Source of the DNA: Flavobacteriales bacterium
GTDB taxonomy: Bacteria > Bacteroidota > Bacteroidia > Flavobacteriales_E > Vicingaceae
Reading direction: 5' to 3'
Length of the DNA stretch: 64,000 nt
NCBI GenBank assembly: GCA_020853105.1
Contig: JADYZM010000077.1
Coordinates: 105,686-169,685, forward strand
Position numbers and translations under genes: made by a program. Under the pieces are notes generated by a model. That model did not search any database. It saw only the letters and a list, made by a program, of their open reading frames with translations, and was not told the origin of the DNA. Below, one piece after another: positions 51,235 to 59,701 of this stretch (position 1 is the first letter of the stretch; each line of letters opens with the position of its first letter).

Positions 51235-52395
51235 TTGAATTTTATTTTCAGATATATAAAAGGCGACAAAGGAATATGGGTTGTGGTTTTCCTTTTGTCT
51301 GTTTTTTCAATTTTAGCTGTTTATAGTTCAATTGTTACACTAGCCTATAAGTATCAAGGAGGTGATACTTTTTTTTATTTGTTTAAACATGCTATTATAT
51401 TAGGAATTGGGCTGTTCTTAATGATTATTGCTCATAATTTAAAATTTAAATATTATTCCAGAATTTCCCAAATAGCCTTGATATTGGCAATTCCACTATT
51501 GGTTCTTACAATGATTACCGGTGCCAATATCAATGAAGCCAGCAGATGGCTGGTTATACCGGTTATTAATCAAACATTTCAAACGTCAGATTTAGCAAAG
51601 TTAGCTTTGATAATGTATTTAGCTCGATTTTTATCCAAACACCAAGACAACATAGGCAGTTTTAAAGAAGCGTTTCTTCCTGTGATTATCCCCGTAGGTA
51701 TAGTTTGCTTGCTAATCTTACCTTCTAACTTTTCTACAGCAGCAATGCTTTTTGTAACTTGTTTGATTATTATGTTTATTGGTAGAATCAGCATAAAATA
51801 TATACTTGCCGTTATTGGATTGGGGATTGTAACCTTGTTTATTGGTTTGCTTATTGGCAAATTTTATCCTGATGTTTTGCCTAGGCTTGGCACTTGGCAA
51901 AAAAGAATTGAAGCATACCAAGGCGAAGGTTCAAAAGATGCAAACTATCAATCTGAACAAGCAAAAATTGCAATAGCAACGGGTGGAGTTATAGGAAAAG
52001 GACCGGGAGGAAGCACTCAAAGAAATTTTTTACCTCACCCGTATTCAGATTTTATCTATGCAATCATTATCGAAGAATATGGCATGGTAGGAGGTGTGAT
52101 TATAATTTTTCTCTATTTGGTGTTGTTTTACAGAGGTATTCGTATTGCTTCAAAATCCGAACAAACTTTTGGTTCATTGTTGGCAATCGGGCTTTCTTTT
52201 AGCTTGGTATTTCAGGCACTAATAAATATGGCTGTGGCTGTAAGTCTTTTTCCTGTAACAGGGCAACCCTTGCCGCTGGTAAGCATGGGTGGAACATCAA
52301 TTTGGTTTACTTGTTTGGCAATTGGTATAATACTCAGTGTGAGTCGGGAAAACGAAAACCTTGGAAACACTTCAAAAACAAGTGTAGCAAGTTAA
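51235..52395 (+). CDS. ftsW: SEDS peptidoglycan glycosyltransferase FtsW
   Basis: 386 residues from a TTG start (MNFIFRYIKGDKGIWVVVF), the only start that keeps the first span. About ten membrane spans. SEDS motifs: INEASRWLVIPVINQTFQTSDLAK split around ASRWL, FLPHPYSDFIYAIIIEEYG and TGQPLPLVSMGGTS. FtsW polymerises septal glycan strands with FtsI. Its position in the dcw cluster favours FtsW over RodA. Confidence 0.96.
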   Translation: MNFIFRYIKGDKGIWVVVFLLSVFSILAVYSSIVTLAYKYQGGDTFFYLFKHAIILGIGLFLMIIAHNLKFKYYSRISQIALILAIPLLVLTMITGANINEASRWLVIPVINQTFQTSDLAKLALIMYLARFLSKHQDNIGSFKEAFLPVIIPVGIVCLLILPSNFSTAAMLFVTCLIIMFIGRISIKYILAVIGLGIVTLFIGLLIGKFYPDVLPRLGTWQKRIEAYQGEGSKDANYQSEQAKIAIATGGVIGKGPGGSTQRNFLPHPYSDFIYAIIIEEYGMVGGVIIIFLYLVLFYRGIRIASKSEQTFGSLLAIGLSFSLVFQALINMAVAVSLFPVTGQPLPLVSMGGTSIWFTCLAIGIILSVSRENENLGNTSKTSVAS

Positions 52396-52409
52396 AAATG
52401 ACTTTAACC

Positions 52410-53510
52410 ATGAATAAATATAGAATTATTATAAGCGGAGGTGGAACAGGAGGTCATATTTTTCCTGCAATCGCAATAGCGAATGCCATTAAACAAAAAT
52501 ATTCAGATTCAGAAATTGTATTTGTTGGTGCTGAAGGAAAAATGGAAATGGAAAAAGTCCCTTCAGCTGGATACAAAATTTTCGGGCTACCAATTGTAGG
52601 TATTCAACGAAAATTTACTTTTCAGAATTTTAAAGTCCCCTTCAAATTGATAATGAGTTTGATGAAAGCTCGAAAAATAATAAAAGAATTTAAACCTGAT
52701 GTGGTTGTTGGGGTTGGAGGCTATGCAAGTGGTCCATTACTCAAAATTGCGACAAGCATGGGTGTTCCGGCATTACTACAAGAGCAAAATTCTTATCCGG
52801 GTGTAACCAACAAAATTTTAGCGAAAAAAGTGAAAAAAATTTGTGTTGCCTACAATGGTATGGAGCAGTTTTTTCCTGCAGAAAAAATTGTTTTTACTGG
52901 AAATCCTGTACGACAAGATATTTTAAATACAGATGGAAAAAGAGAAATTGGGCTAAAGCATTTTGGACTTTCAAACGATAAAAAGGTTGTTTTGGTTATT
53001 GGTGGTAGTTTAGGTGCTCGAACCATAAACGAAAGTATTGATGCCGGATTGGAGTTGATTGCAAATAGTAATATCCAATTGTTGTGGCAAACAGGAAAAG
53101 GATTCGCCGCTAAAGCATCAGAATCGGTTAAGAAATATACAGATAAAGGCATTGTAACAATGCCATTTATTGCCGAAATGGACTTAGCTTATGCTGTGGC
53201 TGATGTTGTTGTTTCAAGGGCTGGAGCTTTATCTGTTTCAGAGTTGTGCGTTACAAAAAAACCATCAATCTTGGTGCCATCGCCCAATGTGGCTGAAGAC
53301 CACCAAACAAAAAATGCAATGGCTTTAGTGAATGAAAATGCTGCAATTCTGGTGAAAGACATTGATGCAAACAAAGAACTTATACCCGAATTGATAAAAC
53401 TTGTAGGTGACGTTTCTCGCCAGCAACAGTTGTCAAGCAATATTCATAAACTAGCAAAGCCTCATGCTGCCTCACAAATAGCTGATGAAGTTATTAAATT
53501 GATTAAATAA
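52410..53510 (+). CDS. murG: UDP-GlcNAc:lipid I N-acetylglucosaminyltransferase MurG
   Basis: 366 residues from the ATG at 52410 (MNKYRIIISGGGTGGHIFP). An ATG four codons earlier (52398), just after the ftsW stop, is equally possible; starts inside ftsW have no family support. GT-B fold with GGGTGGHIFPAIAIA, VGVGGYASGPLL, LLQEQNSYPGVTNK, VLVIGGSLGARTIN and PSPNVAEDHQTKNA. It makes lipid II on the inner face of the membrane. Usually murC and ftsQ would follow here; instead a class A PBP gene does. Confidence 0.96.
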   Translation: MNKYRIIISGGGTGGHIFPAIAIANAIKQKYSDSEIVFVGAEGKMEMEKVPSAGYKIFGLPIVGIQRKFTFQNFKVPFKLIMSLMKARKIIKEFKPDVVVGVGGYASGPLLKIATSMGVPALLQEQNSYPGVTNKILAKKVKKICVAYNGMEQFFPAEKIVFTGNPVRQDILNTDGKREIGLKHFGLSNDKKVVLVIGGSLGARTINESIDAGLELIANSNIQLLWQTGKGFAAKASESVKKYTDKGIVTMPFIAEMDLAYAVADVVVSRAGALSVSELCVTKKPSILVPSPNVAEDHQTKNAMALVNENAAILVKDIDANKELIPELIKLVGDVSRQQQLSSNIHKLAKPHAASQIADEVIKLIK

Positions 53511-53528
53511 AAAACTTTATTTGAGGCA

Positions 53529-55970
53529 ATGAGCAACTTTAAAAACCAACTGAATAAAGTTCTAAATTTTTCAATCAAACAAACTGAATTAGTTGTTGCC
53601 TATGTTATATTGTGGTGGGGTAAATATAGGGTATGGAGAAAAGCCCGAATAAGTCGGTATCAAAAACTTGTATGGTACAGAAAAATTACAAACCTTTTCA
53701 TTACAGGGTTCGTTCTTTTTTTGATAAGCCTATTTTTGATAGACATTAACTTTCTGTGGCTTTTTGGTAAATCTCCTAGCTTGTATTCGATAAGTAATCC
53801 GGAGCAAAATATTTCATCAGAAATTGTGAGTGCAGATGGAAAAGTGATTGGTAAATTTTTTACTGAAAATCGAATGCCTGTTAAATACGAAGAAATTTCT
53901 CCAATTATAATTGAAACATTAATTGCTACTGAGGACGAACGTTTTTATGAGCATTTTGGAGTAGATGTTAAAGGTCTTTTTGGTGCTGTAAAAGATATGA
54001 TGAAAGGTGATGCTCGTGGGGCAAGCACTATCACACAGCAGTTGGTTAAAAATATGCATAAAACTCGGGATCAATATTCTACCGGTCTTTTTGGATATAT
54101 ACCGGGTGTTAAATTGTTGATAATGAAATTAAAGGAATGGATTTCAGCAATTAAAATAGAAATGCTTTATTCCAAACAAGAAATTTTAACCATGTATTTT
54201 AATACGGTTGATTTTGGAAGCAATTCATTTGGTGTTAGAACAGCCGCTAGAACCTATTTTAAGGTAAGTCCTTCAGAACTTAATTATGAACAATCAGCCG
54301 TTTTAATCGGACTTTTAAAAGCTACAACTACCTATAATCCCAAAACAAACCCAAATAATTCCAAAGAGAGACGTAATGTTGTTTTACAAAATTTGGTAGC
54401 TCATCAAATCATTTCTCAATCAGTTTGTGATTCGCTGAAAGAACTTCCAATAAAACTTAATTATAGTGTGGAACAATCATATGATGGCGACGCTCTACAT
54501 TTTCGTGCTTACTTAGCAAAATACTTAAAAGATTGGCAGGAAGAAAACGATTATAATATTTATACTGATGGTTTAAAAATTCATGTAACCATTGATTCGC
54601 GTATGCAAAAATATGCCGATGAAGCCGTGCAAAAACAAATGTACACCATTCAACGAAGGTTTTTTAGCCATTGGCAAGGCGAAAACCCTTGGCAAGATGA
54701 AAACCATAAAGAGATTAAAAATTTTATCGAAGATATTGCTAAAAAAACAACAGCTTATGCATATCTCAATGAAAAATATAATGGAAATGCAGATTCTATT
54801 AACAAGTACTTGAATATACCAAATAAAACTAAAGTTTTTGATTACAAACTTGGCGAAAAAGATACAACTTTAAGTATAATGGATTCTATTCGATACATGA
54901 ATCATTTTATGCACACTGGTTTTGTGGTGATGGAACCAAATACCAGATATGTTAAGGCTTGGGTTGGAGATATTAATTTTAAATATTGGCAATACGATAA
55001 AGTTGCACAATCTAAACGCCAGCCAGGCTCTACATTTAAGCTTTTTGATTATACTGCAGCAATAATGAATGGCAAAGCACCATGTGATATTGTTACTGAT
55101 AGGCCGATAACTTGGAAATATATGGAAAAAGGTAAGCCCAAAAGTTGGTCGCCACAGAATACCGATTGGAATTTCTTACCTTATCCTATGAGTTTAAAGC
55201 ATGCCTTTGCACGTTCTATAAACTCTGTTGCTGTTCAAGTGTCTCAAGAAGTAGGCATTGCCGAAGTGATAAAATATGCTCATTTATTAGGAATTAAAAC
55301 TCCTTTAGAAGATAAACCATCAACTTGTTTGGGCTCGTCAGATGTTTCTTTACTAGAATTAGTAAATTCCTACGGTACGGTTATTAATGAAGGATTGTAT
55401 CAAGAACCAATTGTGGTGCTTCGTATTGAAGACAAAGATGGGAATGTGATTTATGAACCAAAATCAGAGCAAAAACGAGTTATTCCTTACGAAGCTGCTT
55501 GGTTAATGACCGAAATGTTAAAAGGAGGGATGACGGAACCAGGAGGTACAACTCAGGCATTATGGGAGTGGGATTTATTTAAATACAATACCAATTTTGG
55601 GGGAAAAACAGGAACATCATCTAATCATTCTGATGCATGGTTTGTTGGGGTTACAAAAAATCTTATTGGGGGTGCTTGGGTTGGCGGTGAGCATCGCTCA
55701 ATTCATTTCCGTTCAGGAGAGTTGGGAGAAGGAAGTAGGACAGCTTTACCGATTTTTGCTTTATTTATGGAAAAAGTGTTGAAAGATAAAAGCCTACAAC
55801 ATTATCAAGGGAAGTTTCCAACAAAACCAAAGGAGAAAATAGCTAAGTCATATTCTTGCCATACATATATTCCCAAAGATACCTCGTTGGTAGATTCAAC
55901 AGCTTTAATTGGAATTGATAGCCTTCAACTAGAACAACCGGTGGAAGTTCCTGTAGAAATTGGACAATAA
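53529..55970 (+). CDS. Bifunctional class A penicillin-binding protein (PBP1A type)
   Basis: 813 residues. One N-terminal span (~57-75), then a family 51 transglycosylase with catalytic Glu135 in EDERFYEHFGVD, GASTITQQLVKN and FNTVDFGSNSFGVRTAA. The transpeptidase follows with Ser501 in QPGSTFKLFDY, SINSVAVQ and KTGTSSNHSDAWFVG. It polymerises and cross-links glycan. It begins 18 bases after murG on the same strand and so is probably read through from the dcw operon, an unusual location for this gene. Convergent with the RiPP exporter genes, 7 bases apart. Confidence 0.94.
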   Translation: MSNFKNQLNKVLNFSIKQTELVVAYVILWWGKYRVWRKARISRYQKLVWYRKITNLFITGFVLFLISLFLIDINFLWLFGKSPSLYSISNPEQNISSEIVSADGKVIGKFFTENRMPVKYEEISPIIIETLIATEDERFYEHFGVDVKGLFGAVKDMMKGDARGASTITQQLVKNMHKTRDQYSTGLFGYIPGVKLLIMKLKEWISAIKIEMLYSKQEILTMYFNTVDFGSNSFGVRTAARTYFKVSPSELNYEQSAVLIGLLKATTTYNPKTNPNNSKERRNVVLQNLVAHQIISQSVCDSLKELPIKLNYSVEQSYDGDALHFRAYLAKYLKDWQEENDYNIYTDGLKIHVTIDSRMQKYADEAVQKQMYTIQRRFFSHWQGENPWQDENHKEIKNFIEDIAKKTTAYAYLNEKYNGNADSINKYLNIPNKTKVFDYKLGEKDTTLSIMDSIRYMNHFMHTGFVVMEPNTRYVKAWVGDINFKYWQYDKVAQSKRQPGSTFKLFDYTAAIMNGKAPCDIVTDRPITWKYMEKGKPKSWSPQNTDWNFLPYPMSLKHAFARSINSVAVQVSQEVGIAEVIKYAHLLGIKTPLEDKPSTCLGSSDVSLLELVNSYGTVINEGLYQEPIVVLRIEDKDGNVIYEPKSEQKRVIPYEAAWLMTEMLKGGMTEPGGTTQALWEWDLFKYNTNFGGKTGTSSNHSDAWFVGVTKNLIGGAWVGGEHRSIHFRSGELGEGSRTALPIFALFMEKVLKDKSLQHYQGKFPTKPKEKIAKSYSCHTYIPKDTSLVDSTALIGIDSLQLEQPVEVPVEIGQ

Positions 55971-55977
55971 AAATTAG

Positions 55978-57396
55978 TTATTTTTTTTCTGCTTTTGTGT
56001 TCAAAGTAGATGTGGCATTGGCTTTTCTTTCAAAAAGCTTATTAAACTGATTAAAAATACGCTGAATTACTCTCAAGTCCTGTGTAACAATCTCTGCCGT
56101 ACCAGTCATTTCTGGTGTAAAAGTCAGTAATTTTTTGTACGAACTGGTCATGCCATTGTTCAAAGTTATTTCTACCTGATAGCTGTTTTCGTTAGGTATT
56201 TCAGTCAATTTAGAAACAACACCTTCAAGACGACCAAACTCGTAAGAAGGATAGTTATTGAGTTTTATTCTTGCTTTCTGACCTGTTTTAATTTTGCCGA
56301 AACCATTAGCAGGGATGGTTGCCAAAGCAATGAATTTTTCATTATTGGTAGTTATTGCAAAAAGACTTTTTCCTGATTCAATGAATTGGTTTTGATGAAT
56401 TTTCTCCAACCAAACCAACTTACCCGAAACAGGAGCGATAAACGAATAGTTTTGTTGCCAATTTTCTATTCCGTTTTCAATTTCTAATAAATTTGCTTGA
56501 ATATTGTTGGTTAATGTTCGCTCATTTTCTTGGTATTGAAATTCAGCATCGTTTAACTCTTGTTGTAAATTGATTAAAGTAATTTGTTGTTCGGTTGCTG
56601 ATTTTTTCAAATTCTCTAAGTCCATTTGCTTTTGGCGAAGCAAAGTTTCTTCTTTGTAAAATTCCATTTTTGCGGTATAACCTTTCTCGAACAACTGTGT
56701 TTCAGCTTTGAATTTATCTTCGGCATTTTTTAGTTCTTTTTCTAATAAACCCAGCTGTGAAACTGATATTATAATGAGTTTTTTATATTGAGCAATTTTA
56801 CTTTTTAGGTTATTAATTTTTTGAATGGAAAAATTATTTTTTTTCAGTTCTTGTAGGTCTTTCAAATTTTTCTGCAATTCGTTAAAAGTCGTTTGCATTA
56901 CTCCAAAAACAAAATTTTCACTTGTTAGAGGTAAAGCTAAATTTTTGTTGGATAAATAATCTCTAATTTCTAATGCGTAATTTTTCAAAAATTCAATGTC
57001 ATCTTGTGTTATAGGGTTTTCCATTTCGGCAATGACTTGGTTTTTTTCAACTGTTGAGCCGTCAGTAAGTAGAATATTGGTCAATTTCCCCGAACTTTTA
57101 ACCACTAATTTTACAGGTGGTTCTAAAGTGGTTAATGTTGCATTTCCAAAAATAATGTCGGGATATTTAATAAACCATGATAAAGCAATAAGCATTACGA
57201 TTAACCCAAAAATTAAGGTAATACCCCAACGTATCATCCAACTAGGAACAGCAGAAATAATTTCTTGAACTTCGTCTGAACGGATTTGGTCAATTTTAGA
57301 AGCCCCTCCCAGCCTCCCCGAAGGGGAGGAGTTACCATCACTCAATGCCGATGTGGATAATAATTTTTCTTTTGCTATTTCGGTAGTTTCATGCAT
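55978..57396 (-). CDS. HlyD-family secretion adaptor of the RiPP exporter
   Basis: 472 residues. Cytoplasmic N-terminus, one membrane span (~52-72, WGITLIFGLIVMLIALSWF), lipoyl half LTTLEPPVKLVVKSSGKL, a long coiled coil (~110-300) and the second half FIAPVSGKLVWLEKI with a beta-barrel region. It links the C39 ABC exporter to the outer membrane. Its start overlaps the exporter stop by 8 bases. Residues 21-32 (GNSSPSGRLGGA) are encoded by an inserted GC-rich palindromic element unlike the surrounding DNA. Confidence 0.9.
   Translation of the reverse strand: MHETTEIAKEKLLSTSALSDGNSSPSGRLGGASKIDQIRSDEVQEIISAVPSWMIRWGITLIFGLIVMLIALSWFIKYPDIIFGNATLTTLEPPVKLVVKSSGKLTNILLTDGSTVEKNQVIAEMENPITQDDIEFLKNYALEIRDYLSNKNLALPLTSENFVFGVMQTTFNELQKNLKDLQELKKNNFSIQKINNLKSKIAQYKKLIIISVSQLGLLEKELKNAEDKFKAETQLFEKGYTAKMEFYKEETLLRQKQMDLENLKKSATEQQITLINLQQELNDAEFQYQENERTLTNNIQANLLEIENGIENWQQNYSFIAPVSGKLVWLEKIHQNQFIESGKSLFAITTNNEKFIALATIPANGFGKIKTGQKARIKLNNYPSYEFGRLEGVVSKLTEIPNENSYQVEITLNNGMTSSYKKLLTFTPEMTGTAEIVTQDLRVIQRIFNQFNKLFERKANATSTLNTKAEKK
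57301..57336 (-). repeat. GC-rich palindromic element, copy 1, inside the HlyD gene
   Basis: 36 bases with perfect core CCTCCCC-GAA-GGGGAGG (57313-57329) in a ~30% GC surrounding. It aligns without gaps to copy 2 in the exporter gene (shared AGCCCC start, CCCCGAAGGGG core and TACC/TTACC end). It is in frame and 12 codons long. Confidence 0.8.
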
Positions 57397-59701
57397 TTAT
57401 TTTTTCTAATTCTAACTGATTTTTTACTAAATTATAATAACTTCCTTTTAGGTTAATTAATTCGTTGTGTGTTCCTTTTTCAATGATTTTGCCTTTGTCC
57501 AACACTACAATTTGATCGGCATTTCTTACCGTACTTAAACGGTGAGCAATTACAACAGCAGTTTTATCTTTGAAAAATTGATTCAAATTTTCCATAATCA
57601 CTTTTTCGTTATTGGCATCTAAGGCACTGGTAGCTTCATCAAAAAAAATGATTTCCGGATTTTTATAAACTGCCCGGGCAATTAAAAGGCGTTGTTTTTG
57701 TCCTGTACTCATGCCTACACCCGATGAACCTATTTTGGTATTGTAAGCTAATGGTAAATTTTCGATAAATTCTTTGATGTTGGCTATTTCAACGGCTTTC
57801 AATAATTTTTTCTTATCAACAATTTCTTCTCCAACAGCAATGTTGTTGGCAATGGTCTCGTTAAAAATAAAGCCTTCTTGCATTACACTTCCACACTTAC
57901 TACGCCATGCATATTGACTAATATTACTTAAATTGATGTTACCAACTTTTATTTCTCCTTGCAGGGGTTCATAAAATTTCAACAACATTTTCATTAAGGT
58001 GGTTTTTCCGCTTCCGCTTGCTCCCACAATGGCAGTAACTTTATTGGCTGGAATGGTTAAATCCAACTCTTTAAGCACCAATTCATCACTTCCTAAGTAA
58101 CGAAAATTTATTTTTGAAAGTTGAATATCAGCATCAACAGGAACATCAACTATTTTTTCATCGCCTGTTTTTTCTTCATCTTCTTTGCCGTGTATTTCGG
58201 TTAAGCGTTCTAGTGCTATTTTTGCATCTTGGTAAGCGTAAACAAAACCAATCAATTGTTGAATAGGGGCATTTAACTGACCAATTATGTAGCTTATTGC
58301 CATCATCATCCCCAAAGTTATTTGTCCGTCAATAACCAATTTAGCAGAAAAAACAGTAATAAAGATGTTTTTGATTTCATTAATAGCATTAGAGCCTATA
58401 CTTTGTGTTTGTTCCAAAATCAAACTTTTGCTTTTAATTTTAAACAGTAATGCTTGTAAATATTCCCAACTCCACCGTTTTTGTTGCTCGGCATTGTGGA
58501 GTTTAATTTCCTGCATACCATTAATGAGTTCCATTACTTTAGTCTGTTCTGCACTGAGCTGCGAAAAACGTTTGTAATCGAGGTCTTTTCTTCTTTTTAA
58601 AAAAATGGTAATCCAACCAAAATACAAAGCACTTCCTATAAAAAAAATGGTAAAAATGCTCAAATCGTACCAAGCTAAAACTACACCAAAGATGATAAGA
58701 TTAACAAACGAAAACAAGGTGTTGAGCGAAGTATTGGTTAATAATTCTTCTATTCGTTTGTGGTCGTTGATGCGTTGCATGATGTCGCCCGTCATTTTGC
58801 TGTCGAAAAAAGCAATGGGTAAGTTCATGAGCTTGATAAAAAAATCGGAAATCAGAGAAATATTAATTCGTGTACTTAGATGCAATAAAATCCATCCACG
58901 AATTAATTCAATACTTATTCTACCGAAAAATAAAAATAATTGAGCAATTAAAATCAGGTAAATAAAATTGATGTCTCTGTTTTGTATGCCAATATCAACA
59001 ATGCTTTGCGTAAGAAATGGAAAAATAAGTTGTAATAAACTTCCAGCAAGAAGTCCGATTGTTAATTGGAAAATAAATTTTTTGTATTTTGATAAGTAAC
59101 CAAACAAAAAAGATATGCTTTTCTTATCTTCGATAGGGTTGTCATCCTGAGCTTGTCGAAGGATTGGTGTTGGTTCAAGTAATAAAACAATGCCTTCTTC
59201 GGTATGTTCATCGGCATTGTTGCCTATCCAGTTTTTTATAAATTCTTCTTGGCTGTATTTTAGTAAACCATGAGCTGGGTCGGATACGAATACAGAAGCC
59301 CCCTTTAATTCCCCCGAAGGGGGAAGACTACCACCTCTCATTGCCCTTTTTACAACGAAAAGAAGTTTTTTGAGTATGTTCAGTTCCCCTCCTTCGGAGG
59401 GGTTAGGGGAGGCTTTATAAACTACTACAAAATGTTTTTGCTGCCAGTAAACAATGCAAGGCAGGGGTGCTTCTTCGGCAAATTTTTGAAAAGTAACTTT
59501 TACGCCAAGTGAACGAAATCCTATTTTCTCGGCTGCTTCAGCTATATTTTTTAAGGAGCTTCCTTCTCGTGTGGTTTCTGATAAAGTACGAAGTTTGGGC
59601 AAACTAATTGTTCTTCCGTAAAATTTTGCCACCATCTGCAGGCAGGTTGGTCCGCAATCCATTTGGTCGGGTTGGTGGTAAAACGGGAAAGACTTAGGCA
59701 T
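57389..59701 (-). CDS. Peptidase-domain (C39) ABC exporter for the RiPP precursor
   Basis: 770 residues. N-terminal C39 peptidase with Cys16 (QMDCGPTCLQM), His90 (KHFVVVYK) and Asp141 (SDPAHG), six membrane spans (~200-480), then an ABC ATPase: Walker A GASGSGKTTLMKML, signature MSTGQKQRLLIARA, Walker B EIIFFDEATSALD, H-loop AHRLSTV. Such exporters cleave the leader after a double glycine and export the peptide. The gene overlaps gwsS and the HlyD gene by 8 bases each. Residues 97-135, between the catalytic His and Asp, and residues 180-187 are encoded by inserted repetitive elements. Apart from that the peptidase looks intact. Confidence 0.95.
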   Translation of the reverse strand: MPKSFPFYHQPDQMDCGPTCLQMVAKFYGRTISLPKLRTLSETTREGSSLKNIAEAAEKIGFRSLGVKVTFQKFAEEAPLPCIVYWQQKHFVVVYKASPNPSEGGELNILKKLLFVVKRAMRGGSLPPSGELKGASVFVSDPAHGLLKYSQEEFIKNWIGNNADEHTEEGIVLLLEPTPILRQAQDDNPIEDKKSISFLFGYLSKYKKFIFQLTIGLLAGSLLQLIFPFLTQSIVDIGIQNRDINFIYLILIAQLFLFFGRISIELIRGWILLHLSTRINISLISDFFIKLMNLPIAFFDSKMTGDIMQRINDHKRIEELLTNTSLNTLFSFVNLIIFGVVLAWYDLSIFTIFFIGSALYFGWITIFLKRRKDLDYKRFSQLSAEQTKVMELINGMQEIKLHNAEQQKRWSWEYLQALLFKIKSKSLILEQTQSIGSNAINEIKNIFITVFSAKLVIDGQITLGMMMAISYIIGQLNAPIQQLIGFVYAYQDAKIALERLTEIHGKEDEEKTGDEKIVDVPVDADIQLSKINFRYLGSDELVLKELDLTIPANKVTAIVGASGSGKTTLMKMLLKFYEPLQGEIKVGNINLSNISQYAWRSKCGSVMQEGFIFNETIANNIAVGEEIVDKKKLLKAVEIANIKEFIENLPLAYNTKIGSSGVGMSTGQKQRLLIARAVYKNPEIIFFDEATSALDANNEKVIMENLNQFFKDKTAVVIAHRLSTVRNADQIVVLDKGKIIEKGTHNELINLKGSYYNLVKNQLELEKINA
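59142..59164 (-). repeat. Dispersed-repeat-like insert (CCTGAGCTTGTCGAAGG type) in the exporter gene
   Basis: The core CCTGAGCTTGTCGAAGG is a sequence I know as a dispersed intergenic repeat in many Bacteroidota genomes. Here it is read in frame as ILRQAQDD (residues 180-187), in the linker between peptidase and membrane domains. Confidence 0.6.
59297..59332 (-). repeat. GC-rich palindromic element, copy 2, in the C39 peptidase
   Basis: 36 bases, core TTCCCCC-GAA-GGGGGAA (59309-59325), gap-free alignment with copy 1 and same orientation. It encodes the stretch SLPPSGELKGA on the minus strand. It forms an inverted pair with copy 3. Confidence 0.8.
59379..59414 (+). repeat. GC-rich palindromic element, copy 3 (inverted), in the C39 peptidase
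   Basis: Core CCTCCTTCGGAGG within TTCCCCTCCTTCGGAGGGG; when reverse-complemented it aligns with copies 1 and 2. Encodes ASPNPSEGGEL on the minus strand. Together with copy 2 and the 46 bases between them it makes a composite insert of about 118 bases. Confidence 0.8.

Noticed and set aside
52302..52409. Upstream start of murG inside ftsW
   Set aside because: The added 36 residues are an off-frame reading of the ftsW end and unlike any MurG N-terminus.
58605..58943. Plus-strand 112-residue ORF opposite the exporter membrane domain
   Set aside because: It mirrors the membrane-span codons of the exporter and has no recognisable protein features.
59142..59414. Repeat inserts taken as evidence that the exporter is a pseudogene
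   Set aside because: All inserts keep the frame, the catalytic Cys, His and Asp and all ABC motifs are present, and flanking overlaps are intact.
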